Shown here: piece by piece, positions 10,656-22,199 of the stretch
Numbering within the stretch: the first letter of the stretch is position 1
Layout: the number at the start of each line of letters is the position of its first letter
From: Sophora flavescens
Lineage: Eukaryota > Streptophyta > Magnoliopsida > Fabales > Fabaceae
Assembly (NCBI GenBank): GCA_030762895.1
Contig: CM061062.1
Coordinates: 236,765,379 to 236,829,378 of the forward strand
DNA: 64,000 bases
Reading direction: 5' to 3'
Position numbers and translations under genes: made by a program
Notes under the pieces: model-generated
What the model saw: only the letters and a program-made list of their open reading frames with translations
What the model was told of the DNA's origin: nothing
Databases searched by the model: none

Positions 10656-11249
10656 GTTTTCCCGATCTACGAAAATATTTATTAGCCATATTTACTTTGA
10701 GTTTAGAGTGGTTGATGTCTACATGCAATGTATACAGATTAAAATAAACATCCCTAATGCAACAACTAAAGGATTAAAAAAAACAAATACCTGGTATAAG
10801 AAATCCTTTGTGGGTGGGGAATGATAGAAAGCAAAGTAGCAATGCCAAGCTAAAGCAAAACAACAATAGAAAATCTGCAAGAATGAAATTTCAAAGCCAT
10901 TAACACACACTCTACCTTATACATTATAGATTTACAAACGTATAGAAACCCGTCCATCCATATAAAATATATATCAAATCTCTACCCAATTTACCTAGCA
11001 GTAAACAATACAAATTTGTTACTTTTCTACCTTCGAATTCACAAGGGGAAACATTCAAAAGGCGACAATTCGAAGAGCTGCCAAATGAAATGCAATTAGA
11101 AACAGAACACACATACACAAAGAATTATATGCAACAACAAAGCTTAATGGAATGAAATAAATTCAACCATAATATCTCTTGAAAACGGTTTAACTACTGT
11201 GCTAGATATAAAAATATTCATGAGTTGCTAATAGACACCAACCTATATT
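10656..11249. other. CACTA-2 internal non-coding sequence, left of Athila insertion
   Basis: AT-rich sequence upstream of the transposase start. Any transposase promoter would lie here or beyond the Athila insert. The last five bases (ATATT, 11245-11249) are the target duplication of the Athila-like element. No other signal supported. Confidence 0.4.
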
Positions 11250-12642
11250 TGATACGATCTCGGCAAGTGTACAGGGTCGTTGCAAGTAATAAATTGATAA
11301 GAACCGGTTATCGTCCTCAGGGATCGCAGTCAAGTACCACTTCGCAAATTGAACTACTATCTAGGAGATCGTTTGGATGGAATGGAGCTCAATACTAAGT
11401 ACCAATCCTAGCAAAAGTAAACAAAACAAAACAAACAAGAATAAAATGTTTTTGTTCTTTTAGGTATTTTATCAAACACTTAACTGGCAAACAGAGATGT
11501 GATCAACAAATGGATAGAATTGTTAGGGTTAGACTAGGCTAATCCTCCCTTGGTTGCTATGAAATGGTAAATAACACAATTCCTAATTCAATTATGACAA
11601 TCAAATCTTCTCAAATACTCAAACCCTAATGTCTTAGGTGCAATGAGCCTAAAATCCCAAATTAAACCCTAATGTCTTAGGTGGATTAACATGAAAATTT
11701 GCATTAAGAGTCAAGATTCATAAGATTGCAAGCACCCCCAGACTTATGTCTAGGTTCATGAACTACTTCGCATTTGATTCATGAGCATGCCTTAATATCA
11801 ATCTTTCAATTGTCTATCAAAGCAACTAAATCATTCCTAGGATGATCAAACCAAGGAAAGCATTAAGCATGGAATCGAACACTCATAAAGAAATAGGAAA
11901 TTGTATTACAACCACATCATGTTACAACCAAGTTCAGAAAAGCCATTATCTAACCCCAACAAGAGGGAGTTTAGCTACACATTATCAAAGAGAAAGGCAA
12001 AAGAAAAGATACTGAGATGAAGGTAGGAAGGAACTCCATGGAAGGATGCACAACAACCAGAGAGAATGATTTAGGGTTCCAGGATGCCTTTCTTTTCTGC
12101 CCAGGTTCGTATTTATAACTTAGGTGCACGTCACGGCCGTGATGGCCATCACGGCAAAGCCGTGATGTGTTCTGCCCAGGGCGCTCTTTCAAATTCTTGA
12201 GCATCACGGCCATGATGCTCATCACGGCTAGGCCGTGATCGCTTCTGTTTGGTTCATCTAGTAGGTCACGACCGTGATGGGCATCATGGCTAGGCCGTGA
12301 CCAATTCTGACTTCTGGGGGTCTGGTTCAACTGGCCTGTCACATCATGGCTAGGCCGTGACAGCTTCTGACTTTTGGCTTCTTTTCTCTTCAGTTATTGC
12401 TCCATCACGGCCGTGATGGGCTCTGCTTGGCTCATTTTCTTCTCTTTTCAGGCTCTATCTTCATCCAAGCTTCATCATGGCTAAATCTTGGGCAATTAAT
12501 CATAAATTCCTGCAAAACAACACACAAAACCACCTTATCCGTTCCAAAGGAAAAACTAACCAAAATCAAACTAAAATGGCCTAACTATATGAAAATGCAT
12601 GCATAAATGTACATGGAAAATGAGGTGAAATCACACTCATCA
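11250..12642 (-). repeat. 3' LTR of the Athila-like element
   Basis: 1393 bp, collinear with 20060-21411. Contains a run of CG-rich palindromes (TCACGGCCGTGATG type) at about 12118-12425, with one module more than the 5' LTR. Confidence 0.92.
12118..12425. repeat. CG-palindrome array in 3' LTR
   Basis: Five modules of about 55-75 bp, each with one or two copies of the palindrome ATCACGGCCGTGAT or derivatives, separated by CTTCTGACTT-like linkers. Several copies have CG changed to CA or TG, as expected for methyl-C decay. Confidence 0.8.
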
Positions 12643-12662
12643 AATCACCCCAAGCTTAAGAC

Positions 12663-12682
12663 TTTGCTTGTCCTCAAGCAAA
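12663..12682 (-). other. 8-bp-stem hairpin with AGGA loop before the 3' LTR
   Basis: The minus strand reads TTTGCTTG-AGGA-CAAGCAAA, followed after about seven bases by AAGCTTGGGG and then the 3' LTR start. The G-rich tail is the likely polypurine tract. It has the same form as the hairpins at 13852 and 3811 but a different stem sequence. Confidence 0.75.
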
Positions 12683-13851
12683 AACCAAGACCAGAAGATG
12701 AAATCAAAAGAGCGATGATAGTGAACCAGGAACCCGAGCAACTAATCCAAGTGACATGCATTTTCAAATAATTCAGCAAGAGACGATCAATTTCAAGTCC
12801 ACTTAGACGCTTAGGTTTCCTATACTCATATTCTCACTGATTCGGGCACTCTTTCTCACCTCACTCAAGTGTTTCAGGATATATGACAATTCGCTCAATT
12901 TCCTCAAGGAATGAATTCTACCATAAGCTTGACTATTAACCGAATCTCTACTTTTATTAATGAAAACAATTAAGAATCAAGAGGTCTTTTACGTGGGTTG
13001 TAACGGGGCCATGGGATTAATCGTTAGGTGGGGAAATCAAGAAAAGGAAATTTCAAAAGGCTATACAAATCAAGCATTGCAAAGCATGACCTTCTAAAAT
13101 ACCGTTTTGGGTTTTGATTTGTTTTTCCACCTTTTTTCCTTTCTTTTTGTTTTATTTCTTATTTATTTTTGTCAACCCCTTCTCTACTTATATTTCTTTT
13201 TCTTTTCCTTTCAACTACCTTTTTACCCTTTTTGTGCAATACTTTAGAAGGTCACTCATCAAGCATCATTCATCAAAAAATTTCAAGGGACCAAGAAAAG
13301 TATTTTATTCTTTCAGGCTCAAAATTGGGTAACTAAGGGGTAGCATTTCATCAATCAAAGCTCAGAAGGCCGGAAAAATACCTAGTGCCTCAATCATTTT
13401 CAAAAATGTTCTCAAAAATTTTTAAGCTTTGAAACGGTTTCAAGTCAAGTTCTAGATAAATACAATCCAAGAGGAATAACACTCTATTACAAAGAATGGG
13501 GTAGATTTAGTGAGTACCCCTTTTTGGCTCAATCATCTCACATTTAGTAGTTCAAAAATTAGTGAGAAACACAAATCTATAGGAACACATGCTAAATATC
13601 AACTATCCAATATCATCTCAAGAATTTTTTATTTGAAGCCTTATCACAAGAATAAGAAAATTTGGGTTCAAAAATTCACTATCTCAAGTTAATTGGCACT
13701 AAGTTCCCACAATCGGATGCAAAATCTAAGCAAGGGGGTAATCGAATCATGTGACCATGCAAAACTAAGTTTATATGAATGCAAAATGTAAAATGCAAAA
13801 TGGAAAAAAATCAAAAATTTACAAAAATACCCCTACCCCAAGCTTAAAAAC

Positions 13852-13871
13852 TTACATTGTCCCCAATGTAA
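13852..13871 (-). other. 8-bp-stem hairpin with GGGA loop, Athila internal
   Basis: The minus strand reads TTACATTG-GGGA-CAATGTAA, followed by GTTTTTAAGCTTGGGGTAGGG. Compared with the E1 hairpin the outermost pair is T-A instead of C-G, a compensatory change. Confidence 0.75.
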
Positions 13872-13959
13872 ATAATTAAGTCAGAGAGACGAGAAAAATT
13901 GGAACGACTCACCGAGGTAGTAGCGGGTGCTGGATCACAAGCCTAGAGGGTGCTGGAAA

Positions 13960-14180
13960 ATGTGTCACGGTCGTGATGCTCCTCACGGGCAGGATGTGAT
14001 ACTTTCTGTCCATAGGGGTGGCCAGTCACGACCGTGACCTACATCACGGCTAGGTCGTGATGCTCTCTGATCTTCAGGGCTGGCTCATCATGCTTGTGAT
14101 GCCAGCCGTGATCTTTTCTGTTCTTTATGGTTAGTTCATCACGGTCGTGACCAGTGTCACGGCCTGGGCGTGATGGTTGC
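13960..14180. repeat. Internal CG-palindrome array of the Athila-like element
   Basis: Four degenerate modules of the same ATCACGGCCGTGAT-type palindrome found in the LTRs, with similar CTTTCTG linkers. It lies just upstream, in element sense, of the hairpin at 13852. Confidence 0.75.
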
Positions 14181-14384
14181 TGACTTTGTTTCTCCCTGTC
14201 CTTTTGCTCTTCCTTCTTTCTAAACCTGAAAGAACTTAACAATTCTATTAATTAATGATTTTTGTCCTCTTGATCTTCTCAAATTATTCAAGATGTAAAA
14301 TCAAAAAGAAAGGGAAAAGAAAAGAAAACTTGGGTTGCCTCCCAATAAGCGCTTCTTTAACGTCACTAGCTTGACGGGTGATCT

Positions 14385-15320
14385 CTAAGAGGGTGCTTTA
14401 AGAGGGATGGAGACTACTTGACGATCAAAGTCTCCTCCAAGGTAGTGCTTGAGACTTTTCCCATTAACAGTGAAAGTGTCTTCGGACGATGGATCTACCA
14501 ATTCAACCGCACCAAATGGAGAAACTGACTTGACATAGAATGGACCCGACCATCTTGATCTCAACTTGCCTGGAAACAGCTTGAGACATGAATTAAAGAG
14601 CAAAACTGATTGGCCTTCTTCAAAATGCTTGGAAAGAATGTACTTATCATGCCAAAATTTTGTTCTTTCCTTATAGATCCTTGCACTCTCATATGCCAAG
14701 AGTCGGAATTCATCCAACTCATTCAATTGCAGCAGTCTCTTGTCCATGGCCAGCCTTGTATCAAAGTTCAGGGCCTTCACTGCCCAAAAATCACAATGTT
14801 GGAGCTCTACCGGAAGGTGACATGATTTTCCAAACACTAATTGGTAAGGTGACATACCAATAGGTGTTTGTATGTAGTCCGATAGGCCCAAAGTGCATCA
14901 TCCAGTTTCCTTGCCCAATCTTTCCTATCATCGTTCACTATTTTCTCCAAGATCCTCTTCAATTCCCGATTGGATAACTCCACTTGCCCACTGGTTTGTG
15001 GGTGGTATGGTGTGGCAACTTTATGATTGACCCCAAACATGGCAAGCACCGCATTGAACTCTTTGTTGCAGAAATGAGTACCCCCATCACTAATGATGGC
15101 TCTAGGGGTTCCAAATCAGGTGAAGATGTTCTTCCTCACAAAATTAATCACCGCTTTTGCATCATCTTTCAGAGTTGGGACAGCTTCTACCCATTTGCTC
15201 ACATAATCAACTGCAACCATAATATACTTGTTGTTGTAGGATGATGGGAAAGTACCCATGAAGTCGATCCCCACACATCAAAGAGCTCCACCTCTAAAAT
15301 ACCCTTCAAGGGAATCTCAT
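14385..15320 (-). pseudogene. Athila-like integrase, C-terminal part
   Basis: Continues the pol frame after a one-base frameshift near 15275. It includes VAVDYVSKWVEAVP-type integrase core sequence, then FGVNHKVATPYHPQTSGQVE with the conserved HPQ and E, and LWAYRTTYK. The C-terminal domain (14891-14385) has SACHLPVELQH-like and LRSRWSGPFYV blocks. Integrase inserts the cDNA copy into chromosomes. Another frame change lies near 14880. Not functional as it stands. Confidence 0.8.
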
Positions 15321-17130
15321 TTCGCTTGGATATACTTCCGGTTCTTTGACACTTGTCACATTTCATCACCCAAGCTCTAGAGTCTTTAAAAATGGTGGGC
15401 CAAAACAAACCACTTTGCAAGATTTTCATGGCGGTTCTCTCACCACCAAAGTGTCCTCCATAGGGTGAGTTGTGACAATGAGTCAACACCCCATCAACCT
15501 CTTCTTCCGAAATACATCTTCTCAGAATTTCATCCGCACCTCTTTTGAAAAGGTAAGGCTCATCCCATACATAGTATTTAGCATCATGGATGAGCTTCTT
15601 CCTTAGTTGTACATTGAAGTCCTTCGGAATCTTGTTGGCGGCCTTGTAATTTGCAATGTCCGCAAACCAAGGTGCCACTTGCACCATAAATAACCTTTCA
15701 TCCGGGAATTCTTCTTGAATTGGCAACTTAGCTTTTGCTTGAACATCTGCTTGTGGAAGCCTAGACAAATGGTCGACTACCACATTCTCCACTCCTTTCT
15801 TGTCCTTTATATCCAAATCAAACTCTTGGAGCAGTAGTACCCACCTAATGAGCCTTGGCTTGGCATCCTGTTTAGTCATGAGATACTTCAAAGCAGAATG
15901 ATCAGTGTACACAGTAGTTTTAGAGCCAATCAAGTAGGATCTAAACTTATCAAATGCAAACACCACATCAAGCAATTCTTTTTCAGTCGCGGTATAGTTC
16001 AATTGAGCATCATTCAACACACGACTGGCATAGTAAATAACATGCAACACTTTATTTTTCCTCTGACCCAAAATGGCTCCCACCGCATAGTCGCTTGCAT
16101 CACACATTAACTCAAATGGCAAACTCCAATCTGGAGGTGCAATGACCGGTGCGGTGGTGAGTTTTTCTTTCAAAAGTTGGAAAGCATGCATGCATTCATC
16201 ATCAGACACAAAAGGAGTATCAACTACCAAAAGCTTGCACAAGGGTTTCACATTCTTTGAAAAGTCTTTTATAAATCTCCTATAGAAACCCGCGTGCCCT
16301 AGGAAGCTTCTAACACCTTTCACATTTATGGGAGGGGGAAGTTTTTCAATCACTTCAATTTTTGATTTATCAACTTCCATCCCCCGTGATGAAATTTTAT
16401 GACCAAGAACTATACCTTCCCTAACCATGAAATGACATTTTTCCCAATTTAACACAAGGTTAGTTTCTTGGCATATTTTCAAAACACATGCAAGATTTTT
16501 CAGACAATCATCAAATGAATTACCAAAAACAGAAAAATCATCCATAAATACCTCAATGAATTTTTCAGTCATATCAGAGAATATGGAAAGCATGCACCTT
16601 TGAAAAGTGGCGGGTGCATTACACAACCCGAATGTCATCCTCCGGTATGCATAGACGCCATAGGGACAAGTGAAAGCGGTCTTCTCTTGGTCCTTTGGGT
16701 CAACCACAATCTGGTTATACCCTGAGTATCCATCAAGGAACCAATAAAAGGCATCACCCGCCAACCTCTCTAACATCTGATCAATGAAGGGCAAGGGAAA
16801 GTGATCTTTTCTGGTGGCCTCATTCAATCTTATGTAATCAATACACACTCTCCATCCAGAAATGGTCCTTGAGGGGATGAGTTCATTTTTATCATTTGCA
16901 ACCACCGTCATCCCCCCTTTCTTAGGGACAACTTGGACCGGACTCACCCAAGGACTGTCGGAAATTGGATAAATTATACCCGCATCCAAAAGCTTCACAA
17001 ACTCCTTCCTTACAACTTCTTTCATTTTTGGGTTGAGTCTTCTTTGGGGTTGTCTGACCGGCTTGAAGTTTTCCTCCAAAAGGATTTTGTGCATACAGAA
17101 TGAGGGACTTATCCCCTTCAAGTCAGACAT
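15199..17130 (-). pseudogene. Athila-like reverse transcriptase/RNase H/integrase N-terminus
   Basis: 643 codons open. RT motifs in order: SPWVSPVQVVPKKGG, WRVCIDYIRLNEATRKDHFP, FLDGYSGYNQI, FGLCNAPATFQRCM, and the catalytic FMDDFSVFG (the D-D pair is present). RNase H follows with LMCDASDYAVGAILGQ, TEKELLDVVFA and YTDHSALKYL. The integrase zinc finger region (HCHNSPYGGHFGGERT...CDKCQRTG) follows. A TGA at 17131-17133, at the position of an expected Trp, separates it from the upstream frame. Confidence 0.88.
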
Positions 17131-17133
17131 AGA

Positions 17134-18486
17134 TCACCCAATTGCAGATTTGTGCTCCCTAAGCACCCTTAACAGCTTCTCTTCCTCTAAAGTGTTCAAC
17201 CCGCTACTAGTGATCACCGGGAATGAAGAATTCACCCCAAGGAAAGCATAACGGAGATGAGATGTAAGTTCTTTCAACTCTAGCATAGGTGGTCCACCCT
17301 TGTCTTCCATCCGTACATCCTCCACGACTTTGTCTTCATCAGTATTCACAACTAGACAAGCCTCAAGGGATTTAACCATGAACTCAACTTCTTCCTCACA
17401 TGCCTCTTCTTCTATATTCTCACCTATAAGAGCCGCTTCCAATGAATCTTCAAAAGTTGGTTGCGCACTCTTGTCAGTCAATGATTCAACAAGGTCCACA
17501 CTCATACATGTATCTTTGTCACTTGGATGTCTCATTGCTTCAAAAACATTGAAGGTGACCTTTTCATCTTGGACTCTAAGTACCAACTCCCCTTGATTTA
17601 CATCGATCAAAGCTCTACCCGTGGCTAGGAATGGTCTTCCAAGAATCAACGGAGTCTCACTATCTTCCGCTATATCCAACACCACAAAATCTGTCGGAAA
17701 GATGAATTTGTCTACTTTAACCAATAAGTCCTCCACTACACCATAAGGATACATAATGGAACGATCCACCAATTGGAGAGAAATCCCGGTTGGCTTGACT
17801 TCACCAATTCCCAGCTTCTTGAAAATGGAGAGAGGCATAAGGTTGATACTTGCACCAAGATCACACAAGGCTCTTCCAATATTCAAATGACCAATAGTAC
17901 ATGGAATAGTAAAGCTACCCAGATCCTTCATCTTCACCGGTAACTTCCTTTGGAGTGTGGCACTGCATTCTTCAGTGAGCATGACCGTCTCCTCCTTCCA
18001 CCTCCTTTTGTTAGTAAGAATCTCCTTCATAAACTTGGCATAGGAAGGCATTTGTTGAAGAGATTCGGCAAAAGGAATGTTAATTTGCAACTTTTTAAAC
18101 ACATCCAAGAACTTAGAGAATTGTTGATCCTTTGCTTCCTTCTTCAACCTTTGAGGATAGGGTATCTTGAAATATGGTAGCAACTCCTTAGGATTGTCAA
18201 CTTCTTCAAGAATTTGCCTCTTAGTCTTCTTTCTTGCAAACTCTTCATCAACCAGTTTTTCCCTCTGTGGCTTTTCAGCTTCAACAACAATAGCACGAGA
18301 GGTAGTGGCTTGGGAAGTCTCGGGTTCTTCATTGGTTACATCTTCAACGGTCACCTCATCAACTCCCTCACCAATTGTCTTTTCTTCTCTCCGTTTTTCT
18401 TGTGAAACTACCACCTTCCCACTTCTTGTAGTAATTGCCTTGCAATCCTCCTTTGGATTCTTCTCGGTATCTCCCGGCAATTTTCC
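17134..18486 (-). pseudogene. Athila-like aspartic protease region
   Basis: Same frame as gag, after the stop at 18487-18489. The middle contains ALCDLGASINLMPLSIFKKL, the D-L-G-A-S variant of the retroviral aspartic protease active site seen in Athila-type elements, then LILGRPFLATGRALID, the second conserved protease block. The N-terminal part is charged and low-complexity. The region runs into RT except for the TGA at 17131. Confidence 0.82.
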
Positions 18487-19839
18487 TTAAGCTCTCTCTG
18501 TCATTTGCCTTGCCAATTGGCCTATTTGGTGCTCTAGATTCTTGATGGAGGCATCTTGATTCTTCATATTAGCTTGAGTTGCTTGCAAATTGGCGTGAGT
18601 TGCTTGCATGAACTGGGTTAGAACATTCTCCAAATCGCTTGAATTCTCTTGAGGAGGTTTTTCTTGAGAACTTGAGCCTTGCCCTTGTCTCCAACCAAAG
18701 TTAGGATGGCTACGCCACCCCGGATTATAGGTGTTAGAAAAAGGATCATGCTTAGGCCCTTGGTTCCCCATGTAGTTCACTTCTAATTGCCCCGAACCTC
18801 CAACCACGCTGGTTGCACAATTTCCGTTGGCATGGTTACCTCCATAGAAGTCACACACTGAGACAGCTTGAGCTTGGACCGCTTGTAATTGAGAATTCTG
18901 TAGTTGAATGGCCCCCGTTTGCTTGGTAAGAGTGGCCACTTGCGCCTTAAGAGCACCAATGTCATCAAGCTCCAAAACACCTCTCTTGACCAATGATCGA
19001 GAACTAGGCATTTGATAATCATTATTAGCCATAGTTTCAATCAAGTCCTTTGCTTCATCGGGTGTCTTTTGGCTCAACGATCCACCTGCAGCCGCTTCAA
19101 TCATACTTCTGGAATTTCGGTTGAGACCATTGACAAAGGTTGCAACTTGCTGCCATGTTTCCAACTCATGATTTGGGCAAGCGGTAAGCAAAGATTTGAA
19201 CCTCTCCCATGCTTCATAAAGTGATTCACCATCCCTCTGTGCAAAAGCATTAATCTCCGATCTCAACTTAATCATTCTTGATGGAGGGAAGAAACACGAT
19301 AAGAACTTGCTCACCAAATCATTCCAAGTAATGATGCTCCCATGAGGATGGGATTGAAGCCATGACTTAGCTCTGTCCCTCAAAGAGAAAGGGAAAAGCC
19401 TTAAACGAATAGCCTCATCGGAAGCTCCATTCAGCTTGATGGTGTCACACAACTCAATGAATGTGCCAATGTGAGAATGAGGGTCTTCACTCTCCAAACC
19501 TCCAAACTGATTTTGCTGCACAAGATTGAGAAGTGATGCCTTTATCTCAAAGTTGTTACAGGCCACTGCAGGTCTAACAATTGGAGTTCCACATCTATCG
19601 ACTCTAGGGGAATTATAGTCCCCCATTGTCCTCCTTGGTGCATTGTCTTCAGTCATGGTGACAGTTGCTACTTCAACTTGCGGTTCTTGCCCACTTGGTA
19701 ACTCAACTTGTGGTTCTTGCACTGTAGAGGATGTTTCTCCTCTGTTCTTTCTTGCTTTGGCTTCCTTTCTATTCTGTCTACAAAGCTTCTTGATCTCCGG
19801 GTTGAATTGAAGTTCACCTAGGTCAATTGTACCTCGCAT
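18487..19839 (-). CDS. Athila-like gag
   Basis: I take the Met at 19839 (MRGTIDLGELQFNPEIKKL) as start. The frame is open to 19911, but those residues look like read-through of leader sequence. The retrotransposon gag domain spans roughly residues 110-290, with DPHSHIGTFIELCDTIK, LRLFPFSLRDRAKSWL and EAWERFKSLL. The C-terminus is Q/N-rich with a coiled-coil-like tail ending QIGQLARQMTERA. It ends at a TAA (18487-18489) that is in frame with the protease. Gag forms the cytoplasmic particle. The ORF itself is intact. Confidence 0.85.
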   Translation of the reverse strand: MRGTIDLGELQFNPEIKKLCRQNRKEAKARKNRGETSSTVQEPQVELPSGQEPQVEVATVTMTEDNAPRRTMGDYNSPRVDRCGTPIVRPAVACNNFEIKASLLNLVQQNQFGGLESEDPHSHIGTFIELCDTIKLNGASDEAIRLRLFPFSLRDRAKSWLQSHPHGSIITWNDLVSKFLSCFFPPSRMIKLRSEINAFAQRDGESLYEAWERFKSLLTACPNHELETWQQVATFVNGLNRNSRSMIEAAAGGSLSQKTPDEAKDLIETMANNDYQMPSSRSLVKRGVLELDDIGALKAQVATLTKQTGAIQLQNSQLQAVQAQAVSVCDFYGGNHANGNCATSVVGGSGQLEVNYMGNQGPKHDPFSNTYNPGWRSHPNFGWRQGQGSSSQEKPPQENSSDLENVLTQFMQATHANLQATQANMKNQDASIKNLEHQIGQLARQMTERA

Positions 19840-20033
19840 ACACAAACAATAGAGCAGAACAGAAAAAAGAACAGAAAAATCACAGTATAACGGCAGCGAA
19901 ACAACAAGCACAAGCTAAGCAACAAATGGACAATTACGCAGCTTCACAGAAAAACAGAAAACAGAAAACAGTAAGAAAACGAAAAAAAGCCTAAATTAGG
20001 AGTCCCCTTTGGTACTCGTGATATTGGCACACC

Positions 20034-20053
20034 GATCCCCAGCAACGGCGCCA
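20034..20053 (-). other. Athila-like primer-binding site
   Basis: The minus strand reads TGGCGCCGTTGCTGGGGATC, six bases inside the 5' LTR. It is nearly identical to the usual Athila/Tat site. Confidence 0.85.
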
Positions 20054-20059
20054 AAAACT

Positions 20060-21411
20060 TGATACGATCTCGGCAAGTGTACCGGGTCGTTGCAAGTAAT
20101 AAATCGGTAAGAACCGGTTATCGTCCTCAGGGATCGCGTTCAAGTACCACTTCACAAATTGAACTACTATCTAGGCGATCGTTTGGATGGAAGGGAGCTC
20201 AATACTAAGTACCAAGCCCAGCAAAAGTAAACAAAACAAAGCAGACAAGAATAAAATGTTTTTGTTCTTTTAGGTATTTTATCAAACACTTAACAGGAAA
20301 ACAGAGATGTGATCAACAAATGGATAGAATTGTTAGGGTTAGACTAGGCTAATCCTCCCTTGGTTGCTATGAAATGGTAAATAACACAATTCCTAATTCA
20401 ATTATGACAATCGGATCTTCTCAAATACTCAAAGCCTAATGTCTCAGGTGGAATGAGCCTAAAATCCCAAATTAAACCCTAATGTCTTAGGTGGATTAAC
20501 ATGAGAATTTGCATTAAGAGTCAAGATTCATAAGATTGCAAGCACCCCAAGACCTATGTCTAGGTTCATGAACTAATTGGCATTTGATTCATGAGCATGC
20601 CTTAATATCAATCTTTCAATTGTCTATCAAAGCAACTAATCATTCCTAGGATGATCAAACCAAGGAAAGCATTAAGCATGAAATCAAACACTCATAAAGA
20701 AATAGGAAATTGTATTACAACCACATCATGTTACAACCAAGTTCAGAAAAGCCATTATCTAACCCCAACAAGAGGGAGTTTAGCTACACATAATCAAAGA
20801 GAAAGGCAAAAGAAAAGATACAGAGATGAAGGTAGGAAGGAACTCCATGGAAGGATGCACAACAGCCACAACAGCTAGAGAGAATGATTTAGGGTTCCAG
20901 GATGCCTTTCTGTTCTACCCAGGTTTGTATTTATAACTTAGGTACGCGTCACGGACGTGATGGCCATCACGGCCAGGCCGTGACGTGTTCTGCCCAGGGC
21001 GCTCTTTCAAATTCTGGAGCATCACGACCGTGATGCTCATCACGGCTAGGACGTGACCAATTCTGACTTTTGGGGGTCTGGTTCAACTGGCCTGTCACGG
21101 CCGTGATAGCCATCACGGCTAGGCCGTGACTGCTTCTGACTTTTGGCTTCTTTTCTCTTCAGTTATTGCTCCATCACGGCCGTGATGGGCTCTGCTTGGC
21201 TCATTTTCTTCTCTTTTCAGGCTCTATCTTCATCTAAGCTTCATCATGTCTAAATCTTGGGCAATTAATCATAAATTCCTGCAAAACAACACACAAAACC
21301 ACCTTATCCGTTCCAAAGGAAAAACTAACCAAAATCAAACTAAAATGGCCTAACTATATGAAAATGCATGCGGAAATGTACATGGAAAATGAGGTGAAAT
21401 CACACTCATCA
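20060..21411 (-). repeat. 5' LTR of the Athila-like element
   Basis: 1352 bp. Its CG-palindrome array (about 20940-21190) has one module fewer than the 3' LTR, and there are also small complementary deletions, pointing to slippage or recombination between modules. Confidence 0.92.
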
Positions 21412-21416
21412 ATATT

Positions 21417-22199
21417 TTAAGTCTGTAAGGATTACACCATGACCTTAAATAATAACTAGTAACTCCATTAGCCAACAATATATCCTTGTATCACCAAAAT
21501 ACTAGTACATAATTGTGGCTTCTCAAACTTTACAATACCACATATTCATATCATTATTACCTCAAGAACTTTCAAGAAAACCAAACATTAATAGTTAACT
21601 TTATCTTTTTTTACCGAGCCATAAAAGAAACGCTATCGTAGGTACATTCTTTACATAAAAGTATCCGAACATAAATTGCATTACAATAAACCCACTTTTA
21701 ACCAAACTTAAATTTTGCAAAATGAAATTGATTCAAACTTAATTTTGCAAACTCTAATCCAAACACACACTTAGATACATATCCACAACTCCATTTGCCT
21801 CCTTATAAATGTCACAAAATATGCATCTTATGATCTACAATATTTAAAATTCAACAAAAAATTTGTAACTTTCTCTAATATTATATAGAAATGAGAAGAC
21901 TTTGCAATACTATAGAGGTAGATATACCATAATTTCTTATAAGCAATGCGAATTCTTGAATCTAAAGAGACAAAAGAAAAACATGACCTTCAAGGGAAGA
22001 TGCATCACAACTTTAATTTGAGTTGAATTAATTACTCATCAGTAAAATTTATGACAAACTTTGTGTTTAAGGATTTCTGTGGTCTTAAGGCCATCCACAC
22101 AACATCTCAGTTTATGCCTATTTGGAAAAGTACGAGCGTAAAACATATAAAGTTTACATAATTTATAGAAGCAACTATTTAGTTGAATAAAATACCTAG
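21417..22199. other. CACTA-2 internal non-coding sequence, right of Athila insertion
   Basis: AT-rich with no ORF of note. It joins the transposase side (10656-11249) once the Athila insert is removed. Nothing else supported. Confidence 0.4.

Larger units (their letters stand above)
12683..14384. other. Athila-like element, post-pol non-coding region
   Basis: About 1.7 kb between the end of integrase and the 3' LTR. It contains the hairpin at 13852-13871 and a second CG-palindrome array (13960-14180). Small ORFs on both strands lack recognisable domains. Athila elements often carry an env-like ORF here; I see none. Confidence 0.55.
11250..21411 (-). mobile_element. Athila-like Ty3/gypsy retrotransposon, complete, TSD ATATT
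   Basis: Two LTRs (11250-12642 and 20060-21411) flank a minus-strand gag-pol. Flanking 5-bp duplications ATATT lie at 11245-11249 and 21412-21416. The LTRs start TGATGAGTGTGATTTC and end GAGATCGTATCA. The primer-binding site and the RT sequence (FMDDFSVFG in place of YVDD, DLGASINLMP protease) fit the Athila clade. No env-like ORF is seen between pol and the 3' LTR. By eye the first ~195 bp of the LTRs differ at about a dozen positions, so the insertion is not very recent. Confidence 0.92.

Noticed and set aside
12683..14384. Search for an env-like ORF in the Athila-like element
   Set aside because: No long minus-strand frame or membrane-protein pattern between integrase and the 3' LTR.
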